Below, piece by piece: positions 26,299-34,691 of a stretch of 64,000 nucleotides of DNA (positions are counted from its first letter, which is position 1; each line of letters begins with the position of its first letter). The DNA is taken from NCBI GenBank assembly GCA_964517465.1, contig CAZFEK010000013.1, forward strand, positions 1 through 64,000, given 5' to 3'. The stretch is from JACPUX01 sp964517465. Lineage in GTDB: Bacteria > Pseudomonadota > Gammaproteobacteria > Burkholderiales > Casimicrobiaceae. A program made the position numbers and the translations under genes. The notes under the pieces were generated by a model, which worked only from the letters and a program-made list of their open reading frames with translations, did no database searches and had not been told where the DNA came from.

Positions 26299-27490
26299 TC
26301 TCCATCAAAATCGCCACGGCTCGCTCCCCGGGCGTATGGCCCCCCAAACTTTGCCCCAGCGAGGAGCAAAGAACTTGGTTGGTGATCGCCGCAGCCCCAT
26401 GGGCGGCGGCCTTGTATTTCCCTGCCAGGCCGATGTAGTAGGCACCCCCTGTGAGCGCCGCTTGCAGGGCAGCTTCCTTGAGCGAAGCGTCGCGGGTGAA
26501 AATGGCCACGGCGAGCCCCTCGGTGAAAGGCGTTTGGGCGATGCTTGGCGCCGGTTCTTCCCGCGTCACTTTCACTCCCGGCAGCGCGGGCAAATCCTCC
26601 GGTGCCCAACGCGGCTCGCACAGTGTAACGGCGTAGCCTGCCAGCGCCGCCATAGGCGCCAATCGTCGCGCAAGGCAAGTTGCTCCCACCACCACCAGCG
26701 CCGCTTGCTGCACCCCGCAAGCTTTTGGCGCCGCGACCGTGCCCTTGAGACGCAAGCCGCGGCCCACCCCTGCCGCATGGGCGTCCAGCGCATCGGCCAG
26801 GGCGGCAATGCCCTCCCCGCGCGTTGCCACAGTCGCCAGCACCTTCACTTCCCAAGCGCCCTGGCGACGGCCGGCGAAGTTCACCCGCAAATCCAGCAGC
26901 GTGCGCTCAGCCGCAGGCAGGTCGGCCTTGTTCACCACCAAGAGGTCAGCGATTTCCAGCACCCCGGCCTTGATCGCCTGCACTTCGTCGCCCAAGCCCG
27001 GCGGGCAGATCACCAGCCGGACGTCGGCATACCGCGCGATTTCCACCTCCGACTGGCCGGTGCCTACCGTTTCGACCAAGACGAGGTCGAAGCCGGCGGC
27101 GTCGAAAACATCGATGATGCGCCCCGCGGAGCGCGAAAGCCCGCCCAGATGGCCACGCGCCGAGACCGAACGGATGAAGACGCTTTCGGTTTCGAATTCG
27201 CCCATGCGCACCCGATCGCCCAAAAGCGCGCCCCCGGTCACTGGACTCGAAGGATCGACCGCAAGCACCGCCACGCGTTTGCCGCGGGCCAGGTATTCGC
27301 GCAACAAGGCCGCAACCAAAGTGGATTTGCCCGCCCCCGGCGCACCGGTGATGCCGATGATTTGCGCCCGCCCGCAGTGTTTGCGCGCCGCCTGCCACAG
27401 CGCATCGGCGCCCGGCCGCTCGTTCTCCACGGCGGTGATCGCGCGGGCAAGCTGAAGGCGGGTGGCGAAGGCTGGGGCTGGGGCGTTCAC
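26264..27490 (-). CDS. MeaB-type GTPase fused to XdhC-type Rossmann domain
   Basis: A 408-residue two-domain protein from the GTG at 27490; an upstream in-frame ATG at 27610 would add 40 residues not typical of MeaB. Residues about 1-250 are a MeaB/ArgK G3E-like GTPase: P-loop GAPGAGKST near residue 50, AVDPSSP, DRVRM, ETVGTGQSE and NKADL. From about residue 263 a second domain begins VVVGATCLARRL, continues with YAVTLCEPRW, YYIGLAGKYKA and SLGGHTPGERAVAI, and matches the Rossmann domain of XdhC/CoxI maturation factors. MeaB protects and reloads B12 mutases; XdhC helps sulfurate or insert the Mo cofactor of xanthine-dehydrogenase-type enzymes. Both client types are encoded at 2325-8178. Confidence 0.85.
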   Translation of the reverse strand: MNAPAPAFATRLQLARAITAVENERPGADALWQAARKHCGRAQIIGITGAPGAGKSTLVAALLREYLARGKRVAVLAVDPSSPVTGGALLGDRVRMGEFETESVFIRSVSARGHLGGLSRSAGRIIDVFDAAGFDLVLVETVGTGQSEVEIARYADVRLVICPPGLGDEVQAIKAGVLEIADLLVVNKADLPAAERTLLDLRVNFAGRRQGAWEVKVLATVATRGEGIAALADALDAHAAGVGRGLRLKGTVAAPKACGVQQAALVVVGATCLARRLAPMAALAGYAVTLCEPRWAPEDLPALPGVKVTREEPAPSIAQTPFTEGLAVAIFTRDASLKEAALQAALTGGAYYIGLAGKYKAAAHGAAAITNQVLCSSLGQSLGGHTPGERAVAILMEIIRARSGATRV

Positions 27491-27643
27491 GGCAAACGAT
27501 AAGTTTTCATGGCCGAGCCAAAACGGCAAAGAGCGATGCTCGTCAGGCAGGAAAGTATAGTGAGCACGCGGCACAGCGCCAAGCACGGTGGCCGATGGCG
27601 ATAGCGGCAAAAAGAGCGTCCCTCGATCCGGCGGGTAGCGGCC

Positions 27644-28264
27644 TCAGAGCGGCTCGGAAATTCCGTACTTTCGCACCATGCGAAAGTGAAAATGCAAAAA
27701 TGCCGCCAGGGCCAGTGGAATGGCGAGAATGTGTGCGTAATAAGCGGCGCGCAGGCTGAAGTGGTCGAGCAAAAATTGCTGAATCGCAGCGCCGCCCGCC
27801 CAAGTGGCGAAGTAATCGGCCCAAAGTGAAAACGACCAATAGGAGCGCCAATCCCAGGGCAGGATGATGCCGGTCGCAACCAGCAAAAACACCAGAACGA
27901 GCTGAAAAACCCCGGTGAGCCACGTGAACTGCCGCGGGCTCTGGTAGGCCTTGAGATAAAACACGATCACCAGGTGCGAAAACACCATCGCCAGCAACAA
28001 GGTCGAGCCCCAGCGATGCAAGTTGCGCAAGAGCCAGCCCAGCGGCACTTCGGTGCTCAAGACGACGATGCTTTGATAGGCCTTGGCCGGATCCGGCTCA
28101 TAAAAGAAGAGCATGGCGCCGCCGGTGAACACTTGCAGGATGATCAGAGCCAGCGACAGGCCGCCAAAACAATAAAAGAAATTGACGTGCGCCGGAATCG
28201 GCTTTGCCTTTTTCCGCGCCCAGTATTCGTGCAAACGCTGGGCGATACGCGCAGCGCTCAACAT
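27644..28264 (-). CDS. Cytochrome b6-type subunit (N-terminal cytochrome b module)
   Basis: A 206-residue membrane protein with four spans and two heme b His pairs. In helix two, HRW-x11-H gives a 14-residue spacing; in helix four, H-x14-H gives 15. This is the b6-type spacing. The GIILPWDWRSYW segment and the terminal KYGISEPL are typical of the family. There is no PetD half or PEWY motif in this protein. The ATG overlaps the lipoprotein stop as TGATG (a GTG one codon earlier is also possible). It is presumably part of a quinol-oxidising membrane complex delivering electrons to the periplasmic cytochromes. Confidence 0.88.
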   Translation of the reverse strand: MLSAARIAQRLHEYWARKKAKPIPAHVNFFYCFGGLSLALIILQVFTGGAMLFFYEPDPAKAYQSIVVLSTEVPLGWLLRNLHRWGSTLLLAMVFSHLVIVFYLKAYQSPRQFTWLTGVFQLVLVFLLVATGIILPWDWRSYWSFSLWADYFATWAGGAAIQQFLLDHFSLRAAYYAHILAIPLALAAFLHFHFRMVRKYGISEPL

Positions 28265-28758
28265 CACTGGCTCGCTGGCTGAGCCGGAGCCGGCCCTTTG
28301 CTGGCGGCGATGGCGTCGTCCTTTTGCATGCCGTAAGTGTCGCCGGTGAAATCGAGCTTCCAGGAGTTGCTGGTCTTGTCCAGCACCAGGGGCTGCTGCT
28401 GCTTCACTTCATAGTCGCCGCCGAAACTCGAAGGCAGTTTGAAACGGATCGCCACGAGGGCCTGGTTGCCTTTGATTTCGGCCTGGCCTACTTCAACCTT
28501 GAAATCGGGCGGGTAGTTCTTGATGATCTCCAAGAACTGGTTGGGGTGCAGATTCACAGCGGGCCCGGTAGTGAGTTTGTAGGCTTCGCTGGCAGGTGTG
28601 CTGCCGCCTTCGCGCTTGGCGGCACTGATCAAATCGTAGAATCGCCTGGCCACCGCTTCAGGCGATTCCGCCGGCTCGCCGCTGCCGCAAGCGGCCAGGC
28701 AAAGAAGCAGCAGCGGCGCAGCGCAGGCCTTCCCAATGCGAACGATTACCCCTTGCAT
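28264..28758 (-). CDS. Small lipoprotein of the cytochrome b operon
   Basis: A 164-residue protein with a lipoprotein signal (lipobox LAAC, mature Cys near residue 24). The mature part has an ESPEAVARRFYDLISAAKREG helix followed by a small alpha+beta domain resembling DUF4878/NTF2-like lipoproteins, and ends in a Pro/Ala-rich tail. It sits between two cytochrome b genes with an AGGAG ribosome site and overlaps the next gene. Likely an accessory periplasmic factor of the cytochrome b complex; the function is not known. Confidence 0.75.
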   Translation of the reverse strand: MQGVIVRIGKACAAPLLLLCLAACGSGEPAESPEAVARRFYDLISAAKREGGSTPASEAYKLTTGPAVNLHPNQFLEIIKNYPPDFKVEVGQAEIKGNQALVAIRFKLPSSFGGDYEVKQQQPLVLDKTSNSWKLDFTGDTYGMQKDDAIAASKGPAPAQPASQ

Positions 28759-28783
28759 GCCCTGATCTCCTGGATATTGCGAT

Positions 28784-29959
28784 TTACCACACTACCTGAG
28801 GATAGAACCAATGCTCAACCATGAAGGTATTGTCCTTCAGATTGGGATTGAGGTTGCGATCCTTGAAGCTGTCGGGGGGCAGGCCCATGCGGTTTCCGGC
28901 GCTGATGTTGTGACAGGAATTGCAGCCCATGGTCGGCGACGGATACAAGACCGCATAAGAAGGAAGCAGCAACGCCGCCACCACCAAGCTCACCGTCACC
29001 CCTCCGATGACCGTCGCCAGCAGGCGCGGCCCTAGGAGCGATCGCAATCCTGCCAGGACAGGCAGGTCCGCCAACCGGTCTTTCAACGACGGGCGCGGGT
29101 GAGTGGGCCGGCTCTCGCGGCGCATCGAGCTACGGCGGAAGCAATAAGGCAGCGCGGCGAGCGCCAAGAGGCCGAGGAAGGGCAAATAGAATGCGAACAC
29201 CGTCGCCCAGAAACCCTTGAACCAAAGGTAAGGCGCGTAAAAGAAAAGCACGAACCACTCGGCCATGGGCAAGTGCTCCCCCTCGAGCGGCATGGGCACG
29301 ATCACCGGGTCTTGCGAGGGCATGGGCAGCACCAGCGCCAAAAGGCCAATCGCCGCAAGAAATGGCAAGGCCAAGAGCCCGTGCTCGACGAGATACAGCC
29401 AGAGCCCGCCCAAGCGCCGGTGGATGCGCGCCAGGGCGTGAATATCGATCAGCACCAAGGTGATCACCGGCAGCACCACCACGTGCACGACCAAGGCGCG
29501 GTTGAGATTGAAGGCATCGAGAAGAAACTGGCTCAGTGCCTCGCCGATCAAGGGAATTTCCGCAACGTAGTTCGGCACCATCTCCATGAACCAATAGCCG
29601 CGCCATTCCCAGGGCAGGATCATGCCGGTGACCAAAAAACCCAGCAGCGGCAGGAGCAGCAATACGCCGGTGAGCCAAAAGGTCTGGCGCCCCAGATTGA
29701 GAAAGTCCTTGCGCAAAAGGCTGCGGACGAGATGAATCAACACTGCCAGCCCAATGAGAAACGCGGCCCAGCGATGCACGTCCCGCACCCAGGCAAGGGT
29801 TTTCAGTTCGTTATAGAGATATTGGATGCTGGCGTAGGCGTCTTTCAGGTGGGGCGCATAAAACAAAGCCAGAGCCGTTCCTGAAACCAGCTGCACGATC
29901 AGCAGGCACAATGCGATGCCGCCGAAAAAATGGTGCCAGTGGTACTGCTTTATTTTCAT
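28784..29959 (-). CDS. Cytochrome b/b6 with C-terminal heme c tail
   Basis: A 391-residue membrane protein. The N-terminal half is a b6-type module (HRW-x11-H, then H-x14-H, and TGMILPWEWRGYW). The C-terminal half adds more spans with AEWFVLFFYAP in the place of the PEWY Qo-site motif. After the last span comes a single CNSCH heme c site and a terminal FMVEHWFYPQVVW. The same kind of ending is seen in the PetD-like protein at 62175-62864, suggesting homologous subunits. It is probably the core of a quinol:cytochrome c-type complex; no Rieske protein gene is seen in the window. Confidence 0.88.
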   Translation of the reverse strand: MKIKQYHWHHFFGGIALCLLIVQLVSGTALALFYAPHLKDAYASIQYLYNELKTLAWVRDVHRWAAFLIGLAVLIHLVRSLLRKDFLNLGRQTFWLTGVLLLLPLLGFLVTGMILPWEWRGYWFMEMVPNYVAEIPLIGEALSQFLLDAFNLNRALVVHVVVLPVITLVLIDIHALARIHRRLGGLWLYLVEHGLLALPFLAAIGLLALVLPMPSQDPVIVPMPLEGEHLPMAEWFVLFFYAPYLWFKGFWATVFAFYLPFLGLLALAALPYCFRRSSMRRESRPTHPRPSLKDRLADLPVLAGLRSLLGPRLLATVIGGVTVSLVVAALLLPSYAVLYPSPTMGCNSCHNISAGNRMGLPPDSFKDRNLNPNLKDNTFMVEHWFYPQVVW

Positions 29960-30018
29960 CAGTAATCAAAAGCTTCGCCCTGCCCGCGGATGGCTCCAGG
30001 CAAGGCGGTTCGTGGAGG

Positions 30019-30726
30019 CTATTGAACGGCCTTCGCGCAGCGAAAACCGACGTAGTCTTTGCTATCGTTGGGTATGCTCAAGAGGCGGCTGGTGGTGGTG
30101 GCGTAGCCGCGATCTTCGAAGAAAGACCCGCCCTTGAGCACGAAATAGCGCCCCTCGTTGCTGGCCGTCCATTCCCAAACGTTTCCGGCCATGTCCAAGG
30201 CGCCGTAAGGGCTTTTTCCTTTGGCGCGCGAACCGACTTCGAGCGGTTGGGGCGGGTGGCCGCGAAAATCGGTCTCCCCGGTCACCGCAGCCTCGGCATC
30301 GAAATCGTTGCCCCAGGGATATTCCCGCTCATCGGCGCCGCGCGCCGCCTTCTCCCATTCCGGCTCAGTCGGAAGGCGCTTGCCGACCGCCTCGCAATGG
30401 TTGGTGGCATCGATCTGCGAAACCATGGTTGCCGGCATTTTTTCGGTGCCCGGCTCGAATTTATAGTCAAGGTTGAAGCGCGCGAATTCGCGGTTGGTCA
30501 CTTCGTGTTTGTCGATCTGATAGGCGGGAAGCTCCAGCACCTTTTTGTTGCTGCCCTTGCCAAAGACGAACTTGCCAGCCGGAACGAGTACCATGTCCTC
30601 TCGCTCGCTCAGCCCGGCACGCTGCGCCGTGGGCTGACTCAAGGCCGCGCCCGCAGTCGAAACGCCGCCAAGCAGAAAAGCCAACAAACAAAACCCGCCC
30701 TTGATTTCCGTCGGAAGCCTTTCCAT
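30019..30726 (-). CDS. Formylglycine-generating-enzyme-fold (SUMF1/NirV-like) periplasmic protein
   Basis: A 235-residue protein with a signal peptide and a complete FGE-sulfatase fold: MVLVPAGKFVFGKG, IDKHEVTNREFARF, LPTEPEWEKAARG, YPWGN, NVWEWTAS, LKGGSFF and a terminal GFRCA. The two Cys used by true formylglycine-generating enzymes between the GGSF segment and the end are absent, so it should not be a sulfatase activator. NirV, found next to copper nitrite reductase genes, is a comparable member. Here it lies between cytochrome b and copper/heme assembly genes. It is probably an accessory factor of the respiratory locus. Confidence 0.82.
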   Translation of the reverse strand: MERLPTEIKGGFCLLAFLLGGVSTAGAALSQPTAQRAGLSEREDMVLVPAGKFVFGKGSNKKVLELPAYQIDKHEVTNREFARFNLDYKFEPGTEKMPATMVSQIDATNHCEAVGKRLPTEPEWEKAARGADEREYPWGNDFDAEAAVTGETDFRGHPPQPLEVGSRAKGKSPYGALDMAGNVWEWTASNEGRYFVLKGGSFFEDRGYATTTSRLLSIPNDSKDYVGFRCAKAVQ

Positions 30727-30887
30727 GACGCGTTTCCCCTTATGCCTGCCCAGTCGAGTGACGCTTCAGGCAGCGCATACCCGCCCGAGCCGCGTTGGAG
30801 CGTACTCCAGTGGTTGTCTGCTGTCGACACCACCAATGGCCCAGGCCGCCACGAAGAAGGCATGGGTTTGCAACTTCTTGACAGAAG

Positions 30888-32078
30888 TCAATTCGTCGCA
30901 GGTTTCGCGGAGTTCTGAACGACGAATCGTGCTGCGCCGCCTTCGCCGCGCTCGACTCGAAACAGCAGCGGGTGTTTGCTCGGCAGATTGTCGGGAGTAA
31001 ACGAGGTCTTGCCGGTGCTGCCAACGAAATCCTGGCGCTTGAGCAAAGCTTCGCGAACCGCCGCCGCCTCGGTCGAGCCAGCCTCGACCATGGCCGCGGC
31101 GAGCATCAGCAGCGCGTCATAAGCGAGCGCCGCAAATCGATCGGGCGGCGTCTGTCCCAAGTCCTGCCCAAGCTGCGCCAGCGCGGGCGATTTCACTTCG
31201 GGTGCGAAACTGGAAAACACCAGGGCGCCGACAACGGCCTCGCCCCCGGCGAGAAATTCCGGTGAAAACAACTGTTCCCCGCCCAGCAGCGGCGCCTTTA
31301 CGCCCGCCTGGCGCAGGGCATGAGCCAATTCGAGGGCTTCGGCCGCGCTGCCGGTAAAGATGATCGCCTGCGCAGCCTCGGCGCTCCGTTTGAGCGCGGC
31401 AAGCACCGGACCGAGCTGGTGCGTGCCGGTCAAAGTGTCGTAGGTGTCGGCACGCGCGACGACGCTCGCGCCGTGCTTGCCGAGCGCGCGAAAAAAGAGC
31501 GCGCTCAGATCAAGCGACTCATCGTTATCGGCCGCAGTGACCAAGGCAAAACGCTGGTAGCCAAGCGCCTGGACCGAATGCGCCACCAGGTCGTCGGTCG
31601 CTATTTCGTCGGGTACCGCAAAACGAAAAATGTAGGGGCCGCTCGCCTTGAGATGCCGCCGACTGCCGACCGAGAAGAACGGCACCTTGGCATCCGCCAC
31701 CAAATGTATGGGCGCAAATGTCGACGAACCGGTTGGGGCGGCCAGGATGGCAACCACTTTCGCTGCCAACAACTCTTGCACTCCGCGAGTCGCCTGCTCG
31801 GTTCGACTGGCGTCGTCGAACGACAGGATTTCGACTGCCTGCCCGCCTATGCCTCCGCCCGCGTTGATGCGTTTGGCCGCCGCCTGGGCTCCGGCAAGCA
31901 CGCTGAGACCAAAGGACGCTTCTTCTCCGGTGATTGGACCGATCACGCCGATCTTGACTGGCGCCGCGAGCTTTGGCGTCTTGGCGGGTGCCGGCGAACT
32001 GGCCTCCTTCGAGCAGGCGGCAATCAGCCCCAGTACCAAGATCACGGCGAAGCAGCGGCTCCATTGTTCGACCTTCAT
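30888..32078 (-). CDS. Lipoprotein ABC-type solute-binding protein (Peripla_BP_6)
   Basis: A 396-residue type I binding protein. The start at 32078 is chosen because AGGAG precedes it. The lipobox LIAACS is at about residues 18-23, followed by VKIGVIGPITGEEASFG, NAGGGIGG and SFDDASRTEQATRGV. It is an outlier in a cluster of redox-assembly genes and has no permease neighbours. In some respiratory loci such proteins sense or scavenge a ligand rather than serve import; ligand unknown. It sits immediately downstream of a thioredoxin-like gene on the same strand. Confidence 0.85.
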   Translation of the reverse strand: MKVEQWSRCFAVILVLGLIAACSKEASSPAPAKTPKLAAPVKIGVIGPITGEEASFGLSVLAGAQAAAKRINAGGGIGGQAVEILSFDDASRTEQATRGVQELLAAKVVAILAAPTGSSTFAPIHLVADAKVPFFSVGSRRHLKASGPYIFRFAVPDEIATDDLVAHSVQALGYQRFALVTAADNDESLDLSALFFRALGKHGASVVARADTYDTLTGTHQLGPVLAALKRSAEAAQAIIFTGSAAEALELAHALRQAGVKAPLLGGEQLFSPEFLAGGEAVVGALVFSSFAPEVKSPALAQLGQDLGQTPPDRFAALAYDALLMLAAAMVEAGSTEAAAVREALLKRQDFVGSTGKTSFTPDNLPSKHPLLFRVERGEGGAARFVVQNSAKPATN

Positions 32079-32117
32079 CTGTGTCTCCTCCCCCGGCAAG
32101 CTCCGTCTGTCCTGCGG

Positions 32118-32636
32118 TCAAAGCAGCTTGTCGATTTCCGCTCGCAACAATTGCTCGCCGATCGCACCGGCGTGCATGTAACTCACCTTGCCCGCTCGGT
32201 CGACAAAAAAGGTGGTTGGCATGCCGTAGATGCCGTAAGCGGTCTTGATTTCCCCCGATCGGTCGAGGCCGGCGGCGATGTGGACTTCCTTTTTGGCAAG
32301 AAACTCGCGCGCCTTGGTTTCCGTGTCCTCGACCGCGACCATGACGAAACGCACCGGTTTGCCCGAATAAGTCTTTGAGACCCGCTCCAGCATGGGAGAC
32401 TCTTCGCCGCAGGAGACACACCAGGAGGCGAAAAAGTTGATCACCACCACCTTGCCGCGCTGCGCCCCCATGTCGAAACGCGCACCATCGAACAGCTCCA
32501 ACACGAAGTCCGCCGCCCGCTCGGCCGCAGGCGGCGCCGGCGAGGGCTCACAGCCGGAAAAAAGGAGCAGGAGCGCGAGCAGGGGCGCCAGACGAAGCGC
32601 TCGACGCCGGCCCGCGTCAGTGTGCGTGGCCCGCAT
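32118..32636 (-). CDS. TlpA/ResA-type lipoprotein thioredoxin 1
   Basis: A 172-residue membrane-anchored thioredoxin-fold protein with a lipobox ending FSGC and active site ASWCVSC. Cis-Pro segment MPTTFFVD is present. The start at 32636 overlaps the copper chaperone gene; a longer reading frame begins inside that gene. TlpA/ResA proteins keep apocytochrome or copper-site cysteines reduced in the periplasm. Closely similar to the 35181-35726 product, sharing the ending AGA(I/V)(G/N)EQLLR-E-DKLL. Confidence 0.88.
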   Translation of the reverse strand: MRATHTDAGRRRALRLAPLLALLLLFSGCEPSPAPPAAERAADFVLELFDGARFDMGAQRGKVVVINFFASWCVSCGEESPMLERVSKTYSGKPVRFVMVAVEDTETKAREFLAKKEVHIAAGLDRSGEIKTAYGIYGMPTTFFVDRAGKVSYMHAGAIGEQLLRAEIDKLL

Positions 32637-33096
32637 GTTCGCTCGCCGCGGGGGTGCTTTTGGCCCCGCTGCGGACTGCTGCCGGCACTTGCAGCGCCGC
32701 ACCATCGCCGAACTGCAGCGTGAGGGTCAGGCGCTCGCCAAGCTGAACCGAACGTTTCGGCCCGATCAACATGAGGTGCAATCCGCCCGGCTCGAAGCGC
32801 GTCACACTGCCCGGCTTCAGCTCGACTTGCGTCAAAGACTCCATCCGCGCCGTCTGGCCGGAAAAGACCGTGCGGTGAAATTCCACGCGCTCGAAATCCG
32901 GACTCGACGCAGCGCGCAAGACATGAGGCTCTTTGGCTTCGCAGTGCAGCTCGAAGTAAGCGGCCTGCACCTTGGCCTGCGGGGGCGCCGCCTGCACCCA
33001 GGCGTTGCGCACAGACACTCCCGAAACCTGGCCGAAGGCCGTGGCGGCAAGACACCAGGAACCCAAAACGAGGCATCGTTTCAGAACCACGCCCAT
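32617..33096 (-). CDS. Periplasmic copper chaperone PCu(A)C
   Basis: A 159-residue secreted protein with the PCu(A)C copper motif: FHRTVF, then ARMESL about 10 residues on, and GGLHLML further on (H-M...H-x-M ligands). A His-rich C-terminal tail (EHAGHAH) may bind more copper. These chaperones deliver Cu(I) to CuA or CuB centres together with SCO proteins; a SCO gene overlaps immediately upstream. In this locus the client could be the NosZ-like protein at 50092-51855 (inferred). Confidence 0.9.
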   Translation of the reverse strand: MGVVLKRCLVLGSWCLAATAFGQVSGVSVRNAWVQAAPPQAKVQAAYFELHCEAKEPHVLRAASSPDFERVEFHRTVFSGQTARMESLTQVELKPGSVTRFEPGGLHLMLIGPKRSVQLGERLTLTLQFGDGAALQVPAAVRSGAKSTPAASEHAGHAH

Positions 33097-33767
33097 CGTG
33101 ACTTCTTCCCCTTTTCGTAATCGGCCCGCAGCTTCGGAAATACCTCTGCGATCTCATCGGCGCTTTGGGGCGGCGGAAAGCGGGCAAACAACCGACCGGC
33201 CGGATCGACCAAAAACACGGTGGCGCTGTGGGCAACTTGATAACCCTGGCTCTGCGGCCCTTGCGGCCCCTTCTGAACGGCAAAAGGCGCATCGAGTTGC
33301 CGCGCCAAGGCTTCCAGAGCCTCGGGCTTGCCGGTCGCACCGATGAAACGCGGGTGGAAGTATGCCACATACGATGCCAGCTGATCGGGGCTATCTCGCT
33401 GCGGATCGACGGAAACAAAAAGCGTCTGCAGTAAACTTGCCCGATCCGGCGCTTGCTCGACCCTCCGGTAGGCATCGGCCAGCACTGCCAAGGTGGCCGG
33501 GCAGATGTCCGGGCAAGACAGGTACCCAAACAAAACCAAGGTCCACTTCCCGCGCAGATCGGCAGACCCAAACGTTCGGTCGCCGCTGCTGCGGAGCGCG
33601 AAATCGGATAACTCCGCCGGCTGCCAGTAAAGGTAACTCGCCAGCTCAGCAGGAACCGGAGAGGCCGGTTCGCGCTGCGTTTGCCAGGCCCACAAGCCTG
33701 CCGCAGCAAGGATGACCGCCAAAGCCAGCAGCACGGCCCGCGGCAAGAAATTGGGCACTCGCCGCAT
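33081..33767 (-). CDS. SCO1/SenC/PrrC-type copper-site assembly protein
   Basis: A 228-residue membrane-anchored thioredoxin-fold protein. One N-terminal span is followed by the SCO signature GYLSCPDICP (CxxxC) and the distal His in VAHSATVFLVDP. It shares 16 bases with the following PCu(A)C gene and overlaps the preceding small membrane gene as ATGA. SCO proteins reduce and metallate CuA sites of terminal oxidases and act on NosZ in some bacteria. Confidence 0.92.
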   Translation of the reverse strand: MRRVPNFLPRAVLLALAVILAAAGLWAWQTQREPASPVPAELASYLYWQPAELSDFALRSSGDRTFGSADLRGKWTLVLFGYLSCPDICPATLAVLADAYRRVEQAPDRASLLQTLFVSVDPQRDSPDQLASYVAYFHPRFIGATGKPEALEALARQLDAPFAVQKGPQGPQSQGYQVAHSATVFLVDPAGRLFARFPPPQSADEIAEVFPKLRADYEKGKKSRWAWF

Positions 33768-34015
33768 CACCTTTGCTGCCCTCGCTTGCGCCAAACGCCC
33801 AAGACCATCAGCCCCAGCCCGGCTCCGCCCAGCACATAATAAAAAGGGTCGAGCACAAAACCCAGAATCTCGGAGAGCATCGCCACGATCGCGCTTAGTG
33901 CGATTGCCGCGGAACCCAGCACCAGCATCCTGCTTCCCGGCCAAAGCGCGCGCTTCAAATCGGCAAGTCCTGCCGTATTTGCCGGTCCGCATTCACAGCG
34001 CGAACCCCAGGGCAA
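33767..34015 (-). CDS. Small two-span membrane protein
   Basis: An 82-residue protein with two predicted transmembrane helices (MLVLGSAAIALSAIVAML and a second FYYVLGGAGLGLMVLGVW) separated by a short loop, and a basic tail RKRGQQR. It overlaps its upstream neighbour by 23 bases and its downstream neighbour by the ATGA pattern, so it is translated within the operon. I do not recognise a family. Likely an accessory to the CcdA-like or SCO membrane proteins. Confidence 0.7.
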   Translation of the reverse strand: MPWGSRCECGPANTAGLADLKRALWPGSRMLVLGSAAIALSAIVAMLSEILGFVLDPFYYVLGGAGLGLMVLGVWRKRGQQR

Positions 34016-34691
34016 ACGCCTTATACAGGGTCATCAATCCGCTGATGTTCAGCAGAGCGAGCGAAAGCAGAACCAGGGCGCAGAGGTCGGCCAGGAGACG
34101 AGCTCGGCGCCAGACCCAGAGGCTGCGCCGGATTCCGGCAAGAACGGCCAGCGAGAACAGCACCATGGCGAGGCTCGTGCCCAAGCCATAAAAGAAGGCC
34201 AAATACCAGCCCTCGCGCGCCGTGGGCCGCTGCGTCGCAAGAGCCATGATGTCGGAGAGCATCGGCGTAATGCAAGGCGAGTACATCAGCGCAAAAGCGA
34301 TGCCCAGAAGCAGGGCGATCAGCGCCAGCAGACCCGGGCGATGCCAGATGGCGAGCCTTGCCCAGCGACCGACGCCAAAAAGGTAAAGGCTGACCAGCAG
34401 GATGTAGGCCCCGGCGACGATGCGCGAGACATCGAGGCGGGTAATGAGGGCCCGGCTCACCGGCAGGCCGGAGGCGATCAGCAGCGAATAAAACAAAGTG
34501 AAGCTCATCGTCCAGGCCAGGCAAGGCCAGAGTGTTTCCGGCAAAACACTTGGCGGCGCGCTCCGACCGGGGCTTACCAGATACACACCGACGATGAAGG
34601 CGAGGAAAAAAGGGCTGAATTGCAGGATGCACAACTGCCAGATCGAGAAGAAGGCGGTGAACCCGCCCCACAGCGCGTCGAATCCGTTCAT
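33993..34691 (-). CDS. CcdA/DsbD-type transmembrane thiol transporter
   Basis: A 232-residue protein with six hydrophobic spans. The second conserved-Cys segment reads ALMYSPCITPMLSDI, typical of CcdA; the first is WQLCILQFSPFF rather than the usual SPC-x-LP. CcdA proteins carry reducing equivalents across the membrane to periplasmic thioredoxins such as TlpA/ResA, three of which are encoded in the same run. ATGA overlap with the upstream TlpA-like gene (start 34691) shows coupling. Confidence 0.85.
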   Translation of the reverse strand: MNGFDALWGGFTAFFSIWQLCILQFSPFFLAFIVGVYLVSPGRSAPPSVLPETLWPCLAWTMSFTLFYSLLIASGLPVSRALITRLDVSRIVAGAYILLVSLYLFGVGRWARLAIWHRPGLLALIALLLGIAFALMYSPCITPMLSDIMALATQRPTAREGWYLAFFYGLGTSLAMVLFSLAVLAGIRRSLWVWRRARLLADLCALVLLSLALLNISGLMTLYKAFALGFAL

